This document shows, piece after piece, positions 6,318 to 13,573 of a stretch of 25,678 nucleotides of DNA. The notes beneath the pieces were generated by a model. The model did no database searches, was not told the origin of the DNA, and was given only the letters and a program-made list of their open reading frames with translations. Origin of the DNA: a virus. The stretch covers positions 1 through 25,678 of IMG/VR virus record IMGVR_UViG_3300045010_000557; one strand, given 5' to 3'. Each line of letters opens with the position of its first letter. Within the stretch, counting starts at the first letter, position 1. The position numbers and the translations under genes are program-made.

Positions 6318-7106
6318 ATGACGAATGAAAATAATAATATTGCTAACCCTGAAAACGTAGTTGACCCCGTTGCAAACGGACAAGTTGATAAAGTGACAGA
6401 GGTCACAGCAGAAACTCCGGTACAAGAACCAGAGCTTTTTGACTACACAGAGATTGCCGACAAAGTCGTCAAACTCCAAGTAGACGGTCAAGAAGTCATG
6501 GTTCCAGTTAAGGAGGCTTTAGCTGGATACCAGCGCCAGGCGGATTATACCCGCAAAACGCAGGAACTCAGCGAACAAAGAAAGCAAGTACAGTTTGCCG
6601 CAACCTTAGCAGAAGCTCTGCAAAGGGACCCGGCAGGCACCTTGCAGGCGCTTACTAGGCATTACGGCCTAGATGCTCCAATCCAAGACCAACAGGTCGA
6701 AGAAGAGTATCTTGACCCGGCTGAAAAGCAATTCCGTAGTCTGGAACAAAGAATCGCGGCATTCGAACAACAGAAAGCCATGGATGATTTGACCAGGACT
6801 ATTGATTCTTTGCAAAGCAAGTATGGTGACGACTTCAATGCAGACGAAGTGGTAGCCAAAGCACTGGCCACCGGTTCTACGGACCTGGAAGCAGTCTTCA
6901 AGCAGATATCCTTTGACAAGGTTTATTCCAAGGCGTCAGAGGCGCAGAAGAAGCTTACAGAAGAACAGGCCAGAGTTGAGGCGAAACGTTCTGCTGCAGT
7001 GGTGTCAGGTGGCTCTGCCAACAAGACTTCGGTCGCACCGAAAACTGTTAAACCAACGTCAGTCTTCGAGGCTTTTGAACAAGCCAAAAAGACACTCAAC
7101 ATCTAA
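6318..7106 (+). CDS. Capsid assembly scaffold protein
   Basis: This 262-residue protein lies between portal and major capsid, the standard scaffold position. It is acidic and low-complexity at the N-terminus (MTNENNNIANPENVVDPVAN...). It then has a short ordered motif LQVDGQEVMVPVKEALAGYQ and RQADYTRKTQELSEQRKQV, which I recognise as common in podovirus and siphovirus scaffolds. A long charged, Gln-rich coiled-coil region follows (about 85-220). The C-terminus KPTSVFEAFEQAKKTLNI is probably the capsid-interacting helix. It would direct prohead assembly and then leave. Start ATG 6318 follows AAGGATAGGA. Confidence 0.9.
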   Translation: MTNENNNIANPENVVDPVANGQVDKVTEVTAETPVQEPELFDYTEIADKVVKLQVDGQEVMVPVKEALAGYQRQADYTRKTQELSEQRKQVQFAATLAEALQRDPAGTLQALTRHYGLDAPIQDQQVEEEYLDPAEKQFRSLEQRIAAFEQQKAMDDLTRTIDSLQSKYGDDFNADEVVAKALATGSTDLEAVFKQISFDKVYSKASEAQKKLTEEQARVEAKRSAAVVSGGSANKTSVAPKTVKPTSVFEAFEQAKKTLNI

Positions 7107-7124
7107 CACAACAAGGAGAACAAC

Positions 7125-8075
7125 ATGGCCGGCAACCCGGACTTCAATTCACTGTTGTCAACTACGCTGCAAAACTACCAGCCAACATTGGTTGACAACA
7201 TCTTCAAGGACCTCGTCCTTTTGAACCACCTCAACGAACGCGGCAGAGTCCGTGTCGAAGAGGGCGGCACGCAAATCATCGAACCATTGATGTATGCTGC
7301 CAACGACACGGTTGCAACGTACTCTGGTTACGATGCAATCGACCTCACCCCACAAGAGGGCATCTCGGCTGCCGAGTACGACTGGAAGCAGATGGCTGCT
7401 TCTATCGCAATCAGCGGTATCGAGGAAGCCAAGAACCGTGGCACCGAGGCAATCATCAAATTGCTGAACGCAAAAATCATGCAGGCTGAAATGTCGCTGA
7501 AGACCACGCTCAACGAGCAACTCTTCGGTTCGGCATCGGCTGCAACCGACTTCAATGGTCTGGGCAACATAATCGGAACCCAGAACAACACGGTCGGTGG
7601 CATCAATGCTACCAGCAACACTTGGTGGAACCCCACGCAAGCCACGACCATGGGCGCCACATTGGCGCTTACCACGATGGCCGACGTGTACAACCGTGCT
7701 TCAAAGGGAAGCGACGTTCCTGACCTCATCGTCACGAACACGAGCCTCTTCGAGAAGTACGAGTCACTGTTGACCAACAACGTGCGTTACCAAGACGTTG
7801 CCAAGGCCAACGCCGGCTTCACCAACCTCATGTTCAAGCAGACACCAATCGTGTTCGACCTTGAACTTGCCGTTGATGCAACCGATGCGCCGATGTACTT
7901 CCTCAACACGAAGTACTTGAAGCTCACCGGCTTGAACGGCTACTGGTTCAAGACGACCGAATTCATGAACGGCACCGTTGCTGGCGTTGACGCCCGCTAC
8001 GCGCTCGTACTTGCTTACGGTCAGCTCACCTGCAGCAACCGTTCACGTCAGGGCTTCCTCACGGCTGACGCCTGA
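7125..8075 (+). CDS. Major capsid protein (HK97-fold type)
   Basis: The 316-residue product, placed right after the scaffold with a strong AAGGAG site (7112-7117), is the likely shell protein. Features fit capsid families of podoviruses: an N-terminal helical arm (FNSLLSTTLQNYQPTLVDNI), an E-loop-like stretch (GRVRVEEGGTQIIEPLMYAA), a long spine-helix-like segment (GTEAIIKLLNAKIMQAEMSL), P-domain strands (DVPDLIVTNTSLFEKYESLL), and a C-terminal motif ARYALVLAYGQLTCSNRSRQ that I associate with a widespread phage capsid family. Codon choice is visibly more biased (GGC, AAC, CTC) than in its neighbours, as for highly expressed genes. A strong hairpin follows the stop. Confidence 0.93.
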   Translation: MAGNPDFNSLLSTTLQNYQPTLVDNIFKDLVLLNHLNERGRVRVEEGGTQIIEPLMYAANDTVATYSGYDAIDLTPQEGISAAEYDWKQMAASIAISGIEEAKNRGTEAIIKLLNAKIMQAEMSLKTTLNEQLFGSASAATDFNGLGNIIGTQNNTVGGINATSNTWWNPTQATTMGATLALTTMADVYNRASKGSDVPDLIVTNTSLFEKYESLLTNNVRYQDVAKANAGFTNLMFKQTPIVFDLELAVDATDAPMYFLNTKYLKLTGLNGYWFKTTEFMNGTVAGVDARYALVLAYGQLTCSNRSRQGFLTADA

Positions 8076-8089
8076 TAAAGTTTCGTTGG

Positions 8090-8135
8090 TGGGGGAAGTC
8101 TAAAGGCTGTCATCCTTCGGGCAGCCCTTCCCCCA
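8090..8135 (+). terminator. Two-tier hairpin after the major capsid gene
   Basis: Outer stem TGGGGGAAG (8090-8098) pairs with CTTCCCCCA (8127-8135). Inner stem GGCTGTC (8105-8111) pairs with GGCAGCC (8120-8126, one G-U pair), around an 8-base loop that contains CTTCG. A six-base bulge separates the tiers on the left. No T-run follows, so it may be a partial terminator or an mRNA 3' stabiliser rather than a classical intrinsic terminator. Its place just after the capsid gene matches that of the T7 late terminator after gene 10. The rest of the 138-base gap (8136-8213) holds no gene. Confidence 0.7.
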
Positions 8136-8213
8136 TCAGCGATTCCCCGCAATGAAACAATACCAACATAGTTAGGTATCTATCAAAACAAAGATAAGGA
8201 GAAAGAAACAACT

Positions 8214-8693
8214 ATGGCAACAAACAACAAATTCATCGTCGAAAGAACGAACGTTCTGGCAAGCGATGTGACACTGGACACCTCATACACGGTGCTTGAC
8301 TCAGACGACTTCGGCTTTTACGGCAAGGCTGGCGAAACATACGAGTTCGCTGCCCGCGTCGTATACACAGCCGTAGCCGCAACAGATGGCGCAGCATTCA
8401 GCATCAACGCTGGTGCGACACCAACTGACGTGCACTTCATCAGCGAGTACAACACCGATGCAACAACCGTCGTTCGTACGGCTTGCGTCGCTGTCGACAC
8501 TCCTGACCACGGTTCTGCTTCGGTTGCGCTTGCAACTGGCATGAACTCGGCGTTCGTGTACGGTGTCATCACTCCGTCTGCCGATGGTTTCATTGGTGTT
8601 TCCGGCATCGCCGAGAACGCATCAACAATCATCGCACAAGGCGGTTTGTCCACCCTGTCGTGGAGACGCATATTCGTAGGCGATAACGAATAA
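8214..8693 (+). CDS. Putative head decoration/surface protein (159 aa)
   Basis: ATG 8214 follows GATAAGGAGAAAG. The sequence is Ala/Thr/Ser/Val-rich with regular beta alternation (YTVLDSDDFGFYGKAGETYE, EFAARVVYTAVAATDGAAFS, FIGVSGIAENAS, LSTLSWRRIFVG), no Cys-rich core and no coiled coil. Being directly after the capsid gene and bracketed by two hairpins suggests a high-copy virion surface protein whose dosage is set separately. It has the same general character as the 114-residue protein at 2623. No specific family is recognised, so the function is inferred from position and composition. Confidence 0.75.
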   Translation: MATNNKFIVERTNVLASDVTLDTSYTVLDSDDFGFYGKAGETYEFAARVVYTAVAATDGAAFSINAGATPTDVHFISEYNTDATTVVRTACVAVDTPDHGSASVALATGMNSAFVYGVITPSADGFIGVSGIAENASTIIAQGGLSTLSWRRIFVGDNE

Positions 8694-8708
8694 TCAATAA
8701 CACGCGTT

Positions 8709-8744
8709 CATGCCGCCAGGGGAGAAGGAGCCTCTGGCGGCATG
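8709..8744 (+). terminator. Perfect 11-bp hairpin after the decoration gene
   Basis: CATGCCGCCAG (8709-8719) pairs perfectly with CTGGCGGCATG (8734-8744) around a purine-rich 14-base loop (GGGAGAAGGAGCCT). It lies 16 bases after the stop of the 159-residue gene. Only a weak T-rich tail follows (TTCTACATTT). It probably acts as a terminator or attenuator, or protects the mRNA end. The loop contains GGAGAAGGAG, which looks like a ribosome binding site, but no start codon follows within range in the loop. Confidence 0.75.
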
Positions 8745-8774
8745 TTCTACATTTAGCACAAAGAAGGAACACAC

Positions 8775-9083
8775 ATGAACAAACAAACACAAGGCCAAGG
8801 CCAGGGACTGGCGGGCACACAGCCTTACGGCACCGTTGCCGGGGCAAGACACGTCGGCAATGGGCGCGCAGACTACCACGGTCAAGGCGTGGAGCTTGCA
8901 CCACCGTCGGGCGTTGCTTACGGCGGAGTGCACTACGGCAGAGGGCTGTGCCAGGCGATGAACTCAAAAGAAGAAGAATGCAAGGCGCCGAAAGCCAAAG
9001 GCACGGATTACTGCATCGGACACCTGCGTTCGATGAACAAGATTGCGGAGAACCAGGACGCTGCTTTAGACCCCAAAGAGTAG
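8775..9083 (+). CDS. Small Cys/His zinc-motif protein (102 aa)
   Basis: ATG 8775 follows AAGAAGGAACACAC. The first 55 residues are Gly/Gln-rich and low in complexity (NKQTQGQGQGLAGTQPYGTV...). Then comes CQAMNSKEEECKAPKAKGTD followed by YCIGH, a C-x9-C-x10-C-x3-H pattern. Such CK.P..KGT..C.GH motifs occur in small phage proteins and are likely zinc knuckles. It sits between the decoration and adaptor genes, a spot where head completion proteins are often found, but no homology to one is evident. The function is unknown. Confidence 0.8.
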   Translation: MNKQTQGQGQGLAGTQPYGTVAGARHVGNGRADYHGQGVELAPPSGVAYGGVHYGRGLCQAMNSKEEECKAPKAKGTDYCIGHLRSMNKIAENQDAALDPKE

Positions 9084-9092
9084 GAGTTTTAA

Positions 9093-9887
9093 ATGCCGAT
9101 ATCATTTGCAAACGCCAACCTGACTTTGTCGCAGATGCGCACGTTCGTCGAGGAACTGTCGGACCTGGATATTGGTTTTTCCGAGAACGACGACATATCA
9201 ACCGACCTCGTGAATGGTTTCATCAAAGAAGGTTTTCAAAAGATTGTTGCATTGAGCCAAAGATATCCTTATTATCAGGCAACGTACGGTGTTTCGACGG
9301 TTTCTGGCACGAGAGGATACGCTTCGTTCGGCAGAATTCTTCCGTCGATAGTAACGGTGAGCATCACCGACATTCAACAAATAATCTCCGTGGTGAACAA
9401 CACCAGTGGCGGCAACGCGCTCGTCTACATAGACCAGGCCAGGGCAGAATCCATATGGGTCGGTACTTCGGACCAGCCTTCGATACCCGCATATTTTTCC
9501 GTATGGGCCAACAGACTCAATCTTTGGCCTTTACCAGACGGAATCTATTCGTTGACCATACGCGGTTTCAGGGTGCCGAGCCTGACTTGGTTCACCGACG
9601 AGAACACTTCGATAGACATCGACCCGCAAATGCAACTGCCGTTGGTGAACTACGTGATGGCGCGCATCTTCCAATTCCAGGAAGACCCGGAAATGGCAAG
9701 AGAATACATGTTGAGCTTCGAAAAAGCAGTGGCAATCATACAAGGCCAGCTCACCGCACCGTCGAGCAACAGACAGCTGATTATGTCTGGCGGCTTGCGA
9801 TTGACGCCGTACGACTGGTGGTGGATGGACTCGCCTAGTCTGCGCGTGCTGCCCGGCTCGCCGTATCCCAGCGGGATTGCACTCTAA
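9093..9887 (+). CDS. Head-tail adaptor (tail tubular A / gp4-like)
   Basis: The 264-residue product has the N-terminal helical pattern of phage adaptor proteins that bind under the portal: LTLSQMRTFVEELSDLD, then DISTDLVNGFIKEGFQKIVA and LSQRYPYYQATYG. A beta-rich middle (IPAYFSVWANRLNLWPLPDG) and a C-terminal helix pair with FQFQEDPEMAREYMLSFEKA follow. This shape and the position just before the large nozzle gene match podovirus tail tubular A/adaptor proteins. ATG 9093 is preceded by TAGGAGTTTTAA. It would make the ring that joins portal and nozzle. Confidence 0.8.
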   Translation: MPISFANANLTLSQMRTFVEELSDLDIGFSENDDISTDLVNGFIKEGFQKIVALSQRYPYYQATYGVSTVSGTRGYASFGRILPSIVTVSITDIQQIISVVNNTSGGNALVYIDQARAESIWVGTSDQPSIPAYFSVWANRLNLWPLPDGIYSLTIRGFRVPSLTWFTDENTSIDIDPQMQLPLVNYVMARIFQFQEDPEMAREYMLSFEKAVAIIQGQLTAPSSNRQLIMSGGLRLTPYDWWWMDSPSLRVLPGSPYPSGIAL

Positions 9888-11663
9888 ATGGCGCAGATTC
9901 TTTTCAATCAGAAAAGAGATTTTACTGGCGGCATAAACTTTCGTGCCGACCAATTCCAGTTGAGGGACAACGAAACGCCGTTCATTCTCAACATGGACGT
10001 GGACCCCCGCGGTGGCGTGTTCACCCGCGCCGCATACAACAAAAAGCACGAGACACAAGTCAGCGGCAACTGGAAACCAAAAGGGTTGTTCAACTACAAG
10101 GACGCCAGCTCACCAAGAATAATATTGAACACCGGCAAAGACGGTGCCACCGACGGAAAACTTTACCAATCGACCGGCTCCGACTTCTCGACGATAGAAT
10201 ATTCTTCTGGTGACGACGTTGCGGTCGAGTCCACCAACGGGGCCAGCGTGACACAGTGGCTCGACACCCTGTATTTTGCGGTCGGCAAAGACGCAAGCCA
10301 GATGTATTACTGGAACCAGGACGACACGTACGCCACTGCGCTTTCGGCTTCTGGTCCGACCTGGCAGCCGTATCAAGCGCCCACCGGCGGCTACATGCCA
10401 AGGGCAGAACTCGTCAGGGCGCACGCAAACAAACTGTTCTGCGCCAACACGAAAGAACTGAATGACGACGCCACGCCGGTGCTTGTCGACCATCCAAACA
10501 GGATTCGTTGGTCGCACGAAAACAGACCGCAAGACTGGTACCAAGACGACTATATTGATATCGTGGCCGGAGGAGAGGGCATCACCGGTTTGGCCGTGGT
10601 CGACGGACAGCTGCTGATATTCAAACCCAAGGCGGTGTACCTGTTGATGGGTTACGATGCCGACAGTTTCCAGTTGGTGGAATTGTCCACGACAGTGGGA
10701 ATAAAATATCCTCAGCATGTCGTGGAAGGCGGCGGTGGTGCGTTCTTTTTCGACTATCCAGGAGGGCTGTTGTTCTTCAACCGCAACGGCATACAGGACA
10801 TCTTCTCAAGGTTGAAGCCCACGATTGACACCAACAGAATCAACGCACAAAAACTCGACCAACTCACCCTGTCCTATGTGAACGACAGGGTGTGGATGTC
10901 TGCCCCGTTCGATTTTGACCCGAGCACCACCTCTTCCACGAGCAATCCGACCGGCACCGCGGTGGATTACGCCAACATGAATTTTGTCTTCGACCCGTCG
11001 ATTGGACAAAGCGGTTCGTTCACCATGTACCAGTCCGCCACCTTTCAGCAGGCCGCCACACCCGTGCCGATAACAGGGTACGGTTTGTTGTCCGGTGTCG
11101 ACTGGAACGACAGCAATGGCGAGATTTGGCATTTGATGATTCATCCAAATTCAAGCTTCAAGTACGTGATGTACGTGGACGAGTTCGAGTATTCTGACGA
11201 CATTCCGCAGAACGCGATGGACGACGTGCCTGGCGGCGATGCACTGGGGAACTACAATACGATATTCGTCACACCATGGTTTTATGACGACCGTTACGTG
11301 CAGGACAAGACGTTCGTGAGAAGCCTGTACGTGGTTCGTCCGGTGGACCTGGAGACAGAAATTGATGTCAGTGTCTATCACGATTTCAACACCGAAAACG
11401 CCGTGACAAGCCACACGATTAGCTTGGACCCGGTCGTGAACGGTGCGTTGTGGGGAGCGGGAGTGTTCGGTGTCGGAGTGTTCGGCGAAAGCGACCTCAA
11501 AGAGGGCATACAAAGAGGCGGCAGGTTGAAGAGAGCCAAGTGTGTGCAGCTGAAGTTCGCTGGCCCCAGTGCGGTCACCGATGACAGTTTCGATGGTAGA
11601 CAATGGGGTATCAATTCGGTCGCCTACAAATACAAAAGGAGAAAGGTAAGGAGCCAAAACTAA
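9888..11663 (+). CDS. Tail nozzle / tubular B-like protein
   Basis: At 591 residues this is the size of podovirus nozzle (T7 gp12) or tail stabilisation (P22 gp10) proteins. The start NQKRDFTGGINFRADQFQLR with DNETPFILNMDVDPRGGVFT is characteristic: a Gly-Gly-x-N stretch, acidic D/E-x-P, then an L.N.D....G...R pattern. Beta-propeller-like repeats follow (EGITGLAVVDGQLLIFKPKA, VYLLMGYDADSFQLVELS, GGLLFFNRNGIQDIFSRLKP, YVNDRVWMSAPFDFD). It starts one base after the adaptor stop, and its TAA overlaps the next ATG. Likely a hexameric tube at the tail tip that carries fibres. The choice between the gp12 and gp10 lineages cannot be settled by eye. Confidence 0.82.
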   Translation: MAQILFNQKRDFTGGINFRADQFQLRDNETPFILNMDVDPRGGVFTRAAYNKKHETQVSGNWKPKGLFNYKDASSPRIILNTGKDGATDGKLYQSTGSDFSTIEYSSGDDVAVESTNGASVTQWLDTLYFAVGKDASQMYYWNQDDTYATALSASGPTWQPYQAPTGGYMPRAELVRAHANKLFCANTKELNDDATPVLVDHPNRIRWSHENRPQDWYQDDYIDIVAGGEGITGLAVVDGQLLIFKPKAVYLLMGYDADSFQLVELSTTVGIKYPQHVVEGGGGAFFFDYPGGLLFFNRNGIQDIFSRLKPTIDTNRINAQKLDQLTLSYVNDRVWMSAPFDFDPSTTSSTSNPTGTAVDYANMNFVFDPSIGQSGSFTMYQSATFQQAATPVPITGYGLLSGVDWNDSNGEIWHLMIHPNSSFKYVMYVDEFEYSDDIPQNAMDDVPGGDALGNYNTIFVTPWFYDDRYVQDKTFVRSLYVVRPVDLETEIDVSVYHDFNTENAVTSHTISLDPVVNGALWGAGVFGVGVFGESDLKEGIQRGGRLKRAKCVQLKFAGPSAVTDDSFDGRQWGINSVAYKYKRRKVRSQN

Positions 11664-12262
11664 TGACAACACTAACTATTCCGAACTCATTCAACAACGG
11701 TGATGTCATTGACGCACCAGAGATGAACGCAAACTTTACCGCAGTCAAGAACTTCGTGGAAGACCTGTCGGCGGGCGACAACTTTGATGCTGGCGCAATC
11801 AACACCTCTGACATCGCAGATTCTGCTATAACGGCAGCAAAGATTGGAACTGGAGCGGTAACCAGTGCCAAGATTCAAACCAGCGTATCGTTGACCACGC
11901 CAGTCATCGGTGCTGCAACGGGCACGTCGTTGAACGTCACCGGTGCGCTTATCGCGCATATCGTTCCTTCTCCGATTGTCGGTTCTTATACGCTTCAGTT
12001 GACAGACGACGGTACGATAATAGAAAAGAACGATGCTGCCGGAGTCAACGTGACCATTCCACCGGAATCTTCGGTCGCATTCGCCAACGGGACACAGATA
12101 CTGGTGATACAGACGGGTGCAGGACAAACGACGTTCGTCGCCGGTGCCGGTGTCACGTTGAACGGAACGCCCGGAGTCAAGCTTCGTGCACAGTTTTCTT
12201 CGGCTGTGTTGATAAAAAGGTCGTCCAACAACTGGATAGCCCTGGGAGATTTATCGGCATAA
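11663..12262 (+). CDS. Tail-fibre-type protein (199 aa)
   Basis: ATG 11663 overlaps the nozzle TAA and has AAGGAG 10 bases upstream; the longer frame from 11603 would run inside the nozzle gene. The N-terminus MTTLTIPNSFNNGDVIDAPE with MNANFTAVKNFV is a classical fibre opening. Next comes a repeating triple-strand-like stretch (INTSDIADSAITAAKIGTGA, VTSAKIQTSV), typical of trimeric fibre shafts. The C-terminal beta domain (YTLQLTDDGTIIEKNDAAGV through SSNNWIALGDLSA) is of the same class as the gene at the left edge. It lies between nozzle and adhesin-like genes, as expected for a fibre attached to the tail. Confidence 0.85.
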   Translation: MTTLTIPNSFNNGDVIDAPEMNANFTAVKNFVEDLSAGDNFDAGAINTSDIADSAITAAKIGTGAVTSAKIQTSVSLTTPVIGAATGTSLNVTGALIAHIVPSPIVGSYTLQLTDDGTIIEKNDAAGVNVTIPPESSVAFANGTQILVIQTGAGQTTFVAGAGVTLNGTPGVKLRAQFSSAVLIKRSSNNWIALGDLSA

Positions 12263-13083
12263 TGTTGGCGACGGCAGCTGTAGCAGGTGGCGGTTCGCAG
12301 CCCGGCACACCAACGATTGGTAGTGCCACGGCTGGCAACGCCCAAGCTGACGTTGCTTTTACGGTACCGTCTTACACCGGTAAGGGTGGTGCTGTGACTT
12401 ATCGTGCGTTGTCCACTCCAGACAGCGTGACTGCCACTGGTTCTTCTTCTCCGATAACCGTCACTGGTTTGACCAACGGTGTTTCTTACACCTTCCAGGT
12501 CAGGACAGAAACATCGTATGGTGTAAACAGCGATTATTCTTCTGCATCAAACTCGGTAACTCCGGTCGTTCCACCAGTCGTTCCACCAGTCGTACCACCC
12601 GTAACTCCGCCAGTTACACCGCCAGTTACTCCTCCTGTTACACCGCCCGTCACGCCACCTGTAACACCACCTGTAACACCACCAGTTACTCCGCCCGTCA
12701 CGCCACCTGTTACACCGCCAGTTACGCCACCTGTAACACCACCTGTAACGCCACCTGTTACGCCACCTGTTACACCACCTGTAACACCACCTGTAACACC
12801 ACCTGTAACACCACCTGTAACGCCACCTGTAACGCCACCTGTAACGCCCCCGGTTACGCCTCCTGTTACACCGCCGGTGGACCCCTGTGCAGGATTCAAC
12901 TGTGGTTCGTTGGGCGACCCAGTCCACAATCCTGGAAACTGGGTGTTCCAATATACATATGAAGCGTGCATTCCCGAAATTTGCGGAGGACAAATGGGTC
13001 TTTGGGAATCGTACATTTCAACCAACGGTTGTTGCGCTTTTGGTTTGTTCTTTGGCTGCCTAGAGGGCGACCCAGTCTGTTAA
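12262..13083 (+). CDS. FnIII + VTPP-repeat + Cys-rich adhesin-like protein
   Basis: The 273-residue protein starts at ATG 12262 overlapping the fibre stop. Its three parts are clear. Residues ~15-100 form a fibronectin type III-like domain (GTPTIGSATAGNAQADVAFT, SPITVTGLTNGVSYTFQVRT). Residues 102-205 are 3 VVPP plus 23 VTPP tetrapeptides. Residues 206-273 contain eight cysteines (DPCAGFNCGS, EACIPEICGG, NGCCAFGLFFGC, DPVC) with several aromatic residues. The Pro/Thr stalk should be extended, and the Cys-rich tip would be disulphide-bonded outside the cell, so a stalked adhesin at the tail is the simplest reading. No signal peptide is needed for a virion protein. The stalk length is probably variable. 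Confidence 0.85.
   Translation: MLATAAVAGGGSQPGTPTIGSATAGNAQADVAFTVPSYTGKGGAVTYRALSTPDSVTATGSSSPITVTGLTNGVSYTFQVRTETSYGVNSDYSSASNSVTPVVPPVVPPVVPPVTPPVTPPVTPPVTPPVTPPVTPPVTPPVTPPVTPPVTPPVTPPVTPPVTPPVTPPVTPPVTPPVTPPVTPPVTPPVTPPVTPPVTPPVTPPVDPCAGFNCGSLGDPVHNPGNWVFQYTYEACIPEICGGQMGLWESYISTNGCCAFGLFFGCLEGDPVC
12565..12876 (+). repeat. 12-bp coding minisatellite, 26 VVPP/VTPP units
   Basis: Three GTCGTTCCACCA-type units (12565-12600) are followed by 23 twelve-base units of the GTAACACCACCT type (12601-12876), all in frame. Third positions vary in the 5' half, but runs of identical units occur around 12780-12840, as expected for recent slippage or unequal exchange. The unit number may vary between virions and is prone to assembly collapse. 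Confidence 0.97.
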
Positions 13084-13097
13084 GTATGATATACTTA
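13081..13097 (+). promoter_or_regulatory. Inverted repeat TAAGTAT-GAT-ATACTTA
   Basis: A perfect 7-bp inverted repeat with a 3-base centre includes the stop codon of the adhesin gene and lies 14 bases before the next ATG, just ahead of AAAGGAG. It could be a small operator, a weak hairpin, or part of a promoter (TATGATATACTTAAAT is -10-like). The following ACTTAAATAAAGGAG loosely resembles the recurring element seen at 2070 and 14910. Confidence 0.35.
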
Positions 13098-13111
13098 AAT
13101 AAAGGAGTAAT

Positions 13112-13339
13112 ATGAGCAACATATCAAATCAAATACCCGCAAACATAAAAGACACGACACAATACAAATGGTATGCTTTTGTTTGTGATGGCGAAGTCGC
13201 AAACATTGAAGTAGTTTCAGTATTGAACGAACGCAAAGTTGCGGTACTTTCTTCAAACCCAACGATTGTTCCGATTGAACCAGACCAAGCAAAAATAGGT
13301 GACTTGTACACAAACGGAAAGTTCACTCAACAGAGCTAA
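13112..13339 (+). CDS. Unknown small protein (75 aa)
   Basis: ATG 13112 follows AAAGGAGTAAT. The product (MSNISNQIPANIKDTTQYKW...) has a beta-rich core YAFVCDGEVANIEVVSVL then ERKVAVLSSNPTIVPIEP, ending IGDLYTNGKFTQQS. The pattern (W.aFV.DGeV...., final W/Y-T-NGKF) resembles small phage proteins of unknown function found near fibre genes or oxygenases. No catalytic motif is visible. It is followed after 3 bases by the Cys-rich gene and then the oxygenase, so these three probably form one transcript. Confidence 0.75.
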   Translation: MSNISNQIPANIKDTTQYKWYAFVCDGEVANIEVVSVLNERKVAVLSSNPTIVPIEPDQAKIGDLYTNGKFTQQS

Positions 13340-13342
13340 TCA

Positions 13343-13573
13343 ATGACATCGGCTTGGCAAGAATACAAAAAGAAACTTGGCGACACAAGACCTTGGGACA
13401 TATTGAACCCAAATGCCCCCAAGGTGTCGGATGAAATTGAAAGCACCCGTATGTCGCTGTGCATGGATTGCCCCGAATTGATAAACGCAACCAAACAATG
13501 CAAACAATGCGGATGTTTCATGAACATGAAAGTCAAACTAGAAAAAGCAACATGTCCAATCGGTCGTTGGTGA
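13343..13573 (+). CDS. Cys-rich zinc-ribbon-like protein (DUF6171-like, 76 aa)
   Basis: The product MTSAWQEYKKKLGDTRPWDI...ends RMSLCMDCPELINATKQCKQ then CGCFMNMKVKLEKATCPIGR. The layout C-x2-CP-x8-C-x2-CGC-x14-CP..W matches, from memory, a small phage family sometimes called DUF6171 that commonly sits beside 2-oxoglutarate oxygenase genes in aquatic phages. Six cysteines in this spacing suggest two zinc or iron knuckles. The stop TGA overlaps the oxygenase ATG (TGATG at 13571-13575), which implies tight coupling and perhaps a shared pathway. Its biochemical role is unknown. Confidence 0.8.
   Translation: MTSAWQEYKKKLGDTRPWDILNPNAPKVSDEIESTRMSLCMDCPELINATKQCKQCGCFMNMKVKLEKATCPIGRW

Noticed and set aside
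9266-9280. CCTTATTATCAGG, similar to the recurring element
   Set aside because: It is inside the adaptor coding sequence (RYPYYQ) with no start codon downstream in position; a chance match.
8948-9838. Plus-strand ORF of 296 aa, Arg/His-rich
   Set aside because: It overlaps the zinc-motif and adaptor genes in another frame and has composition typical of an out-of-frame shadow.
12565-12876. CRISPR-like array
   Set aside because: Units are 12-bp contiguous coding repeats with no spacers and no cas genes.
12534-13025. Minus-strand ORF of 163 aa made of TGGV repeats
   Set aside because: It is the reverse reading of the VTPP minisatellite; the plus-strand frame has a domain structure, coupled start and matching neighbours.
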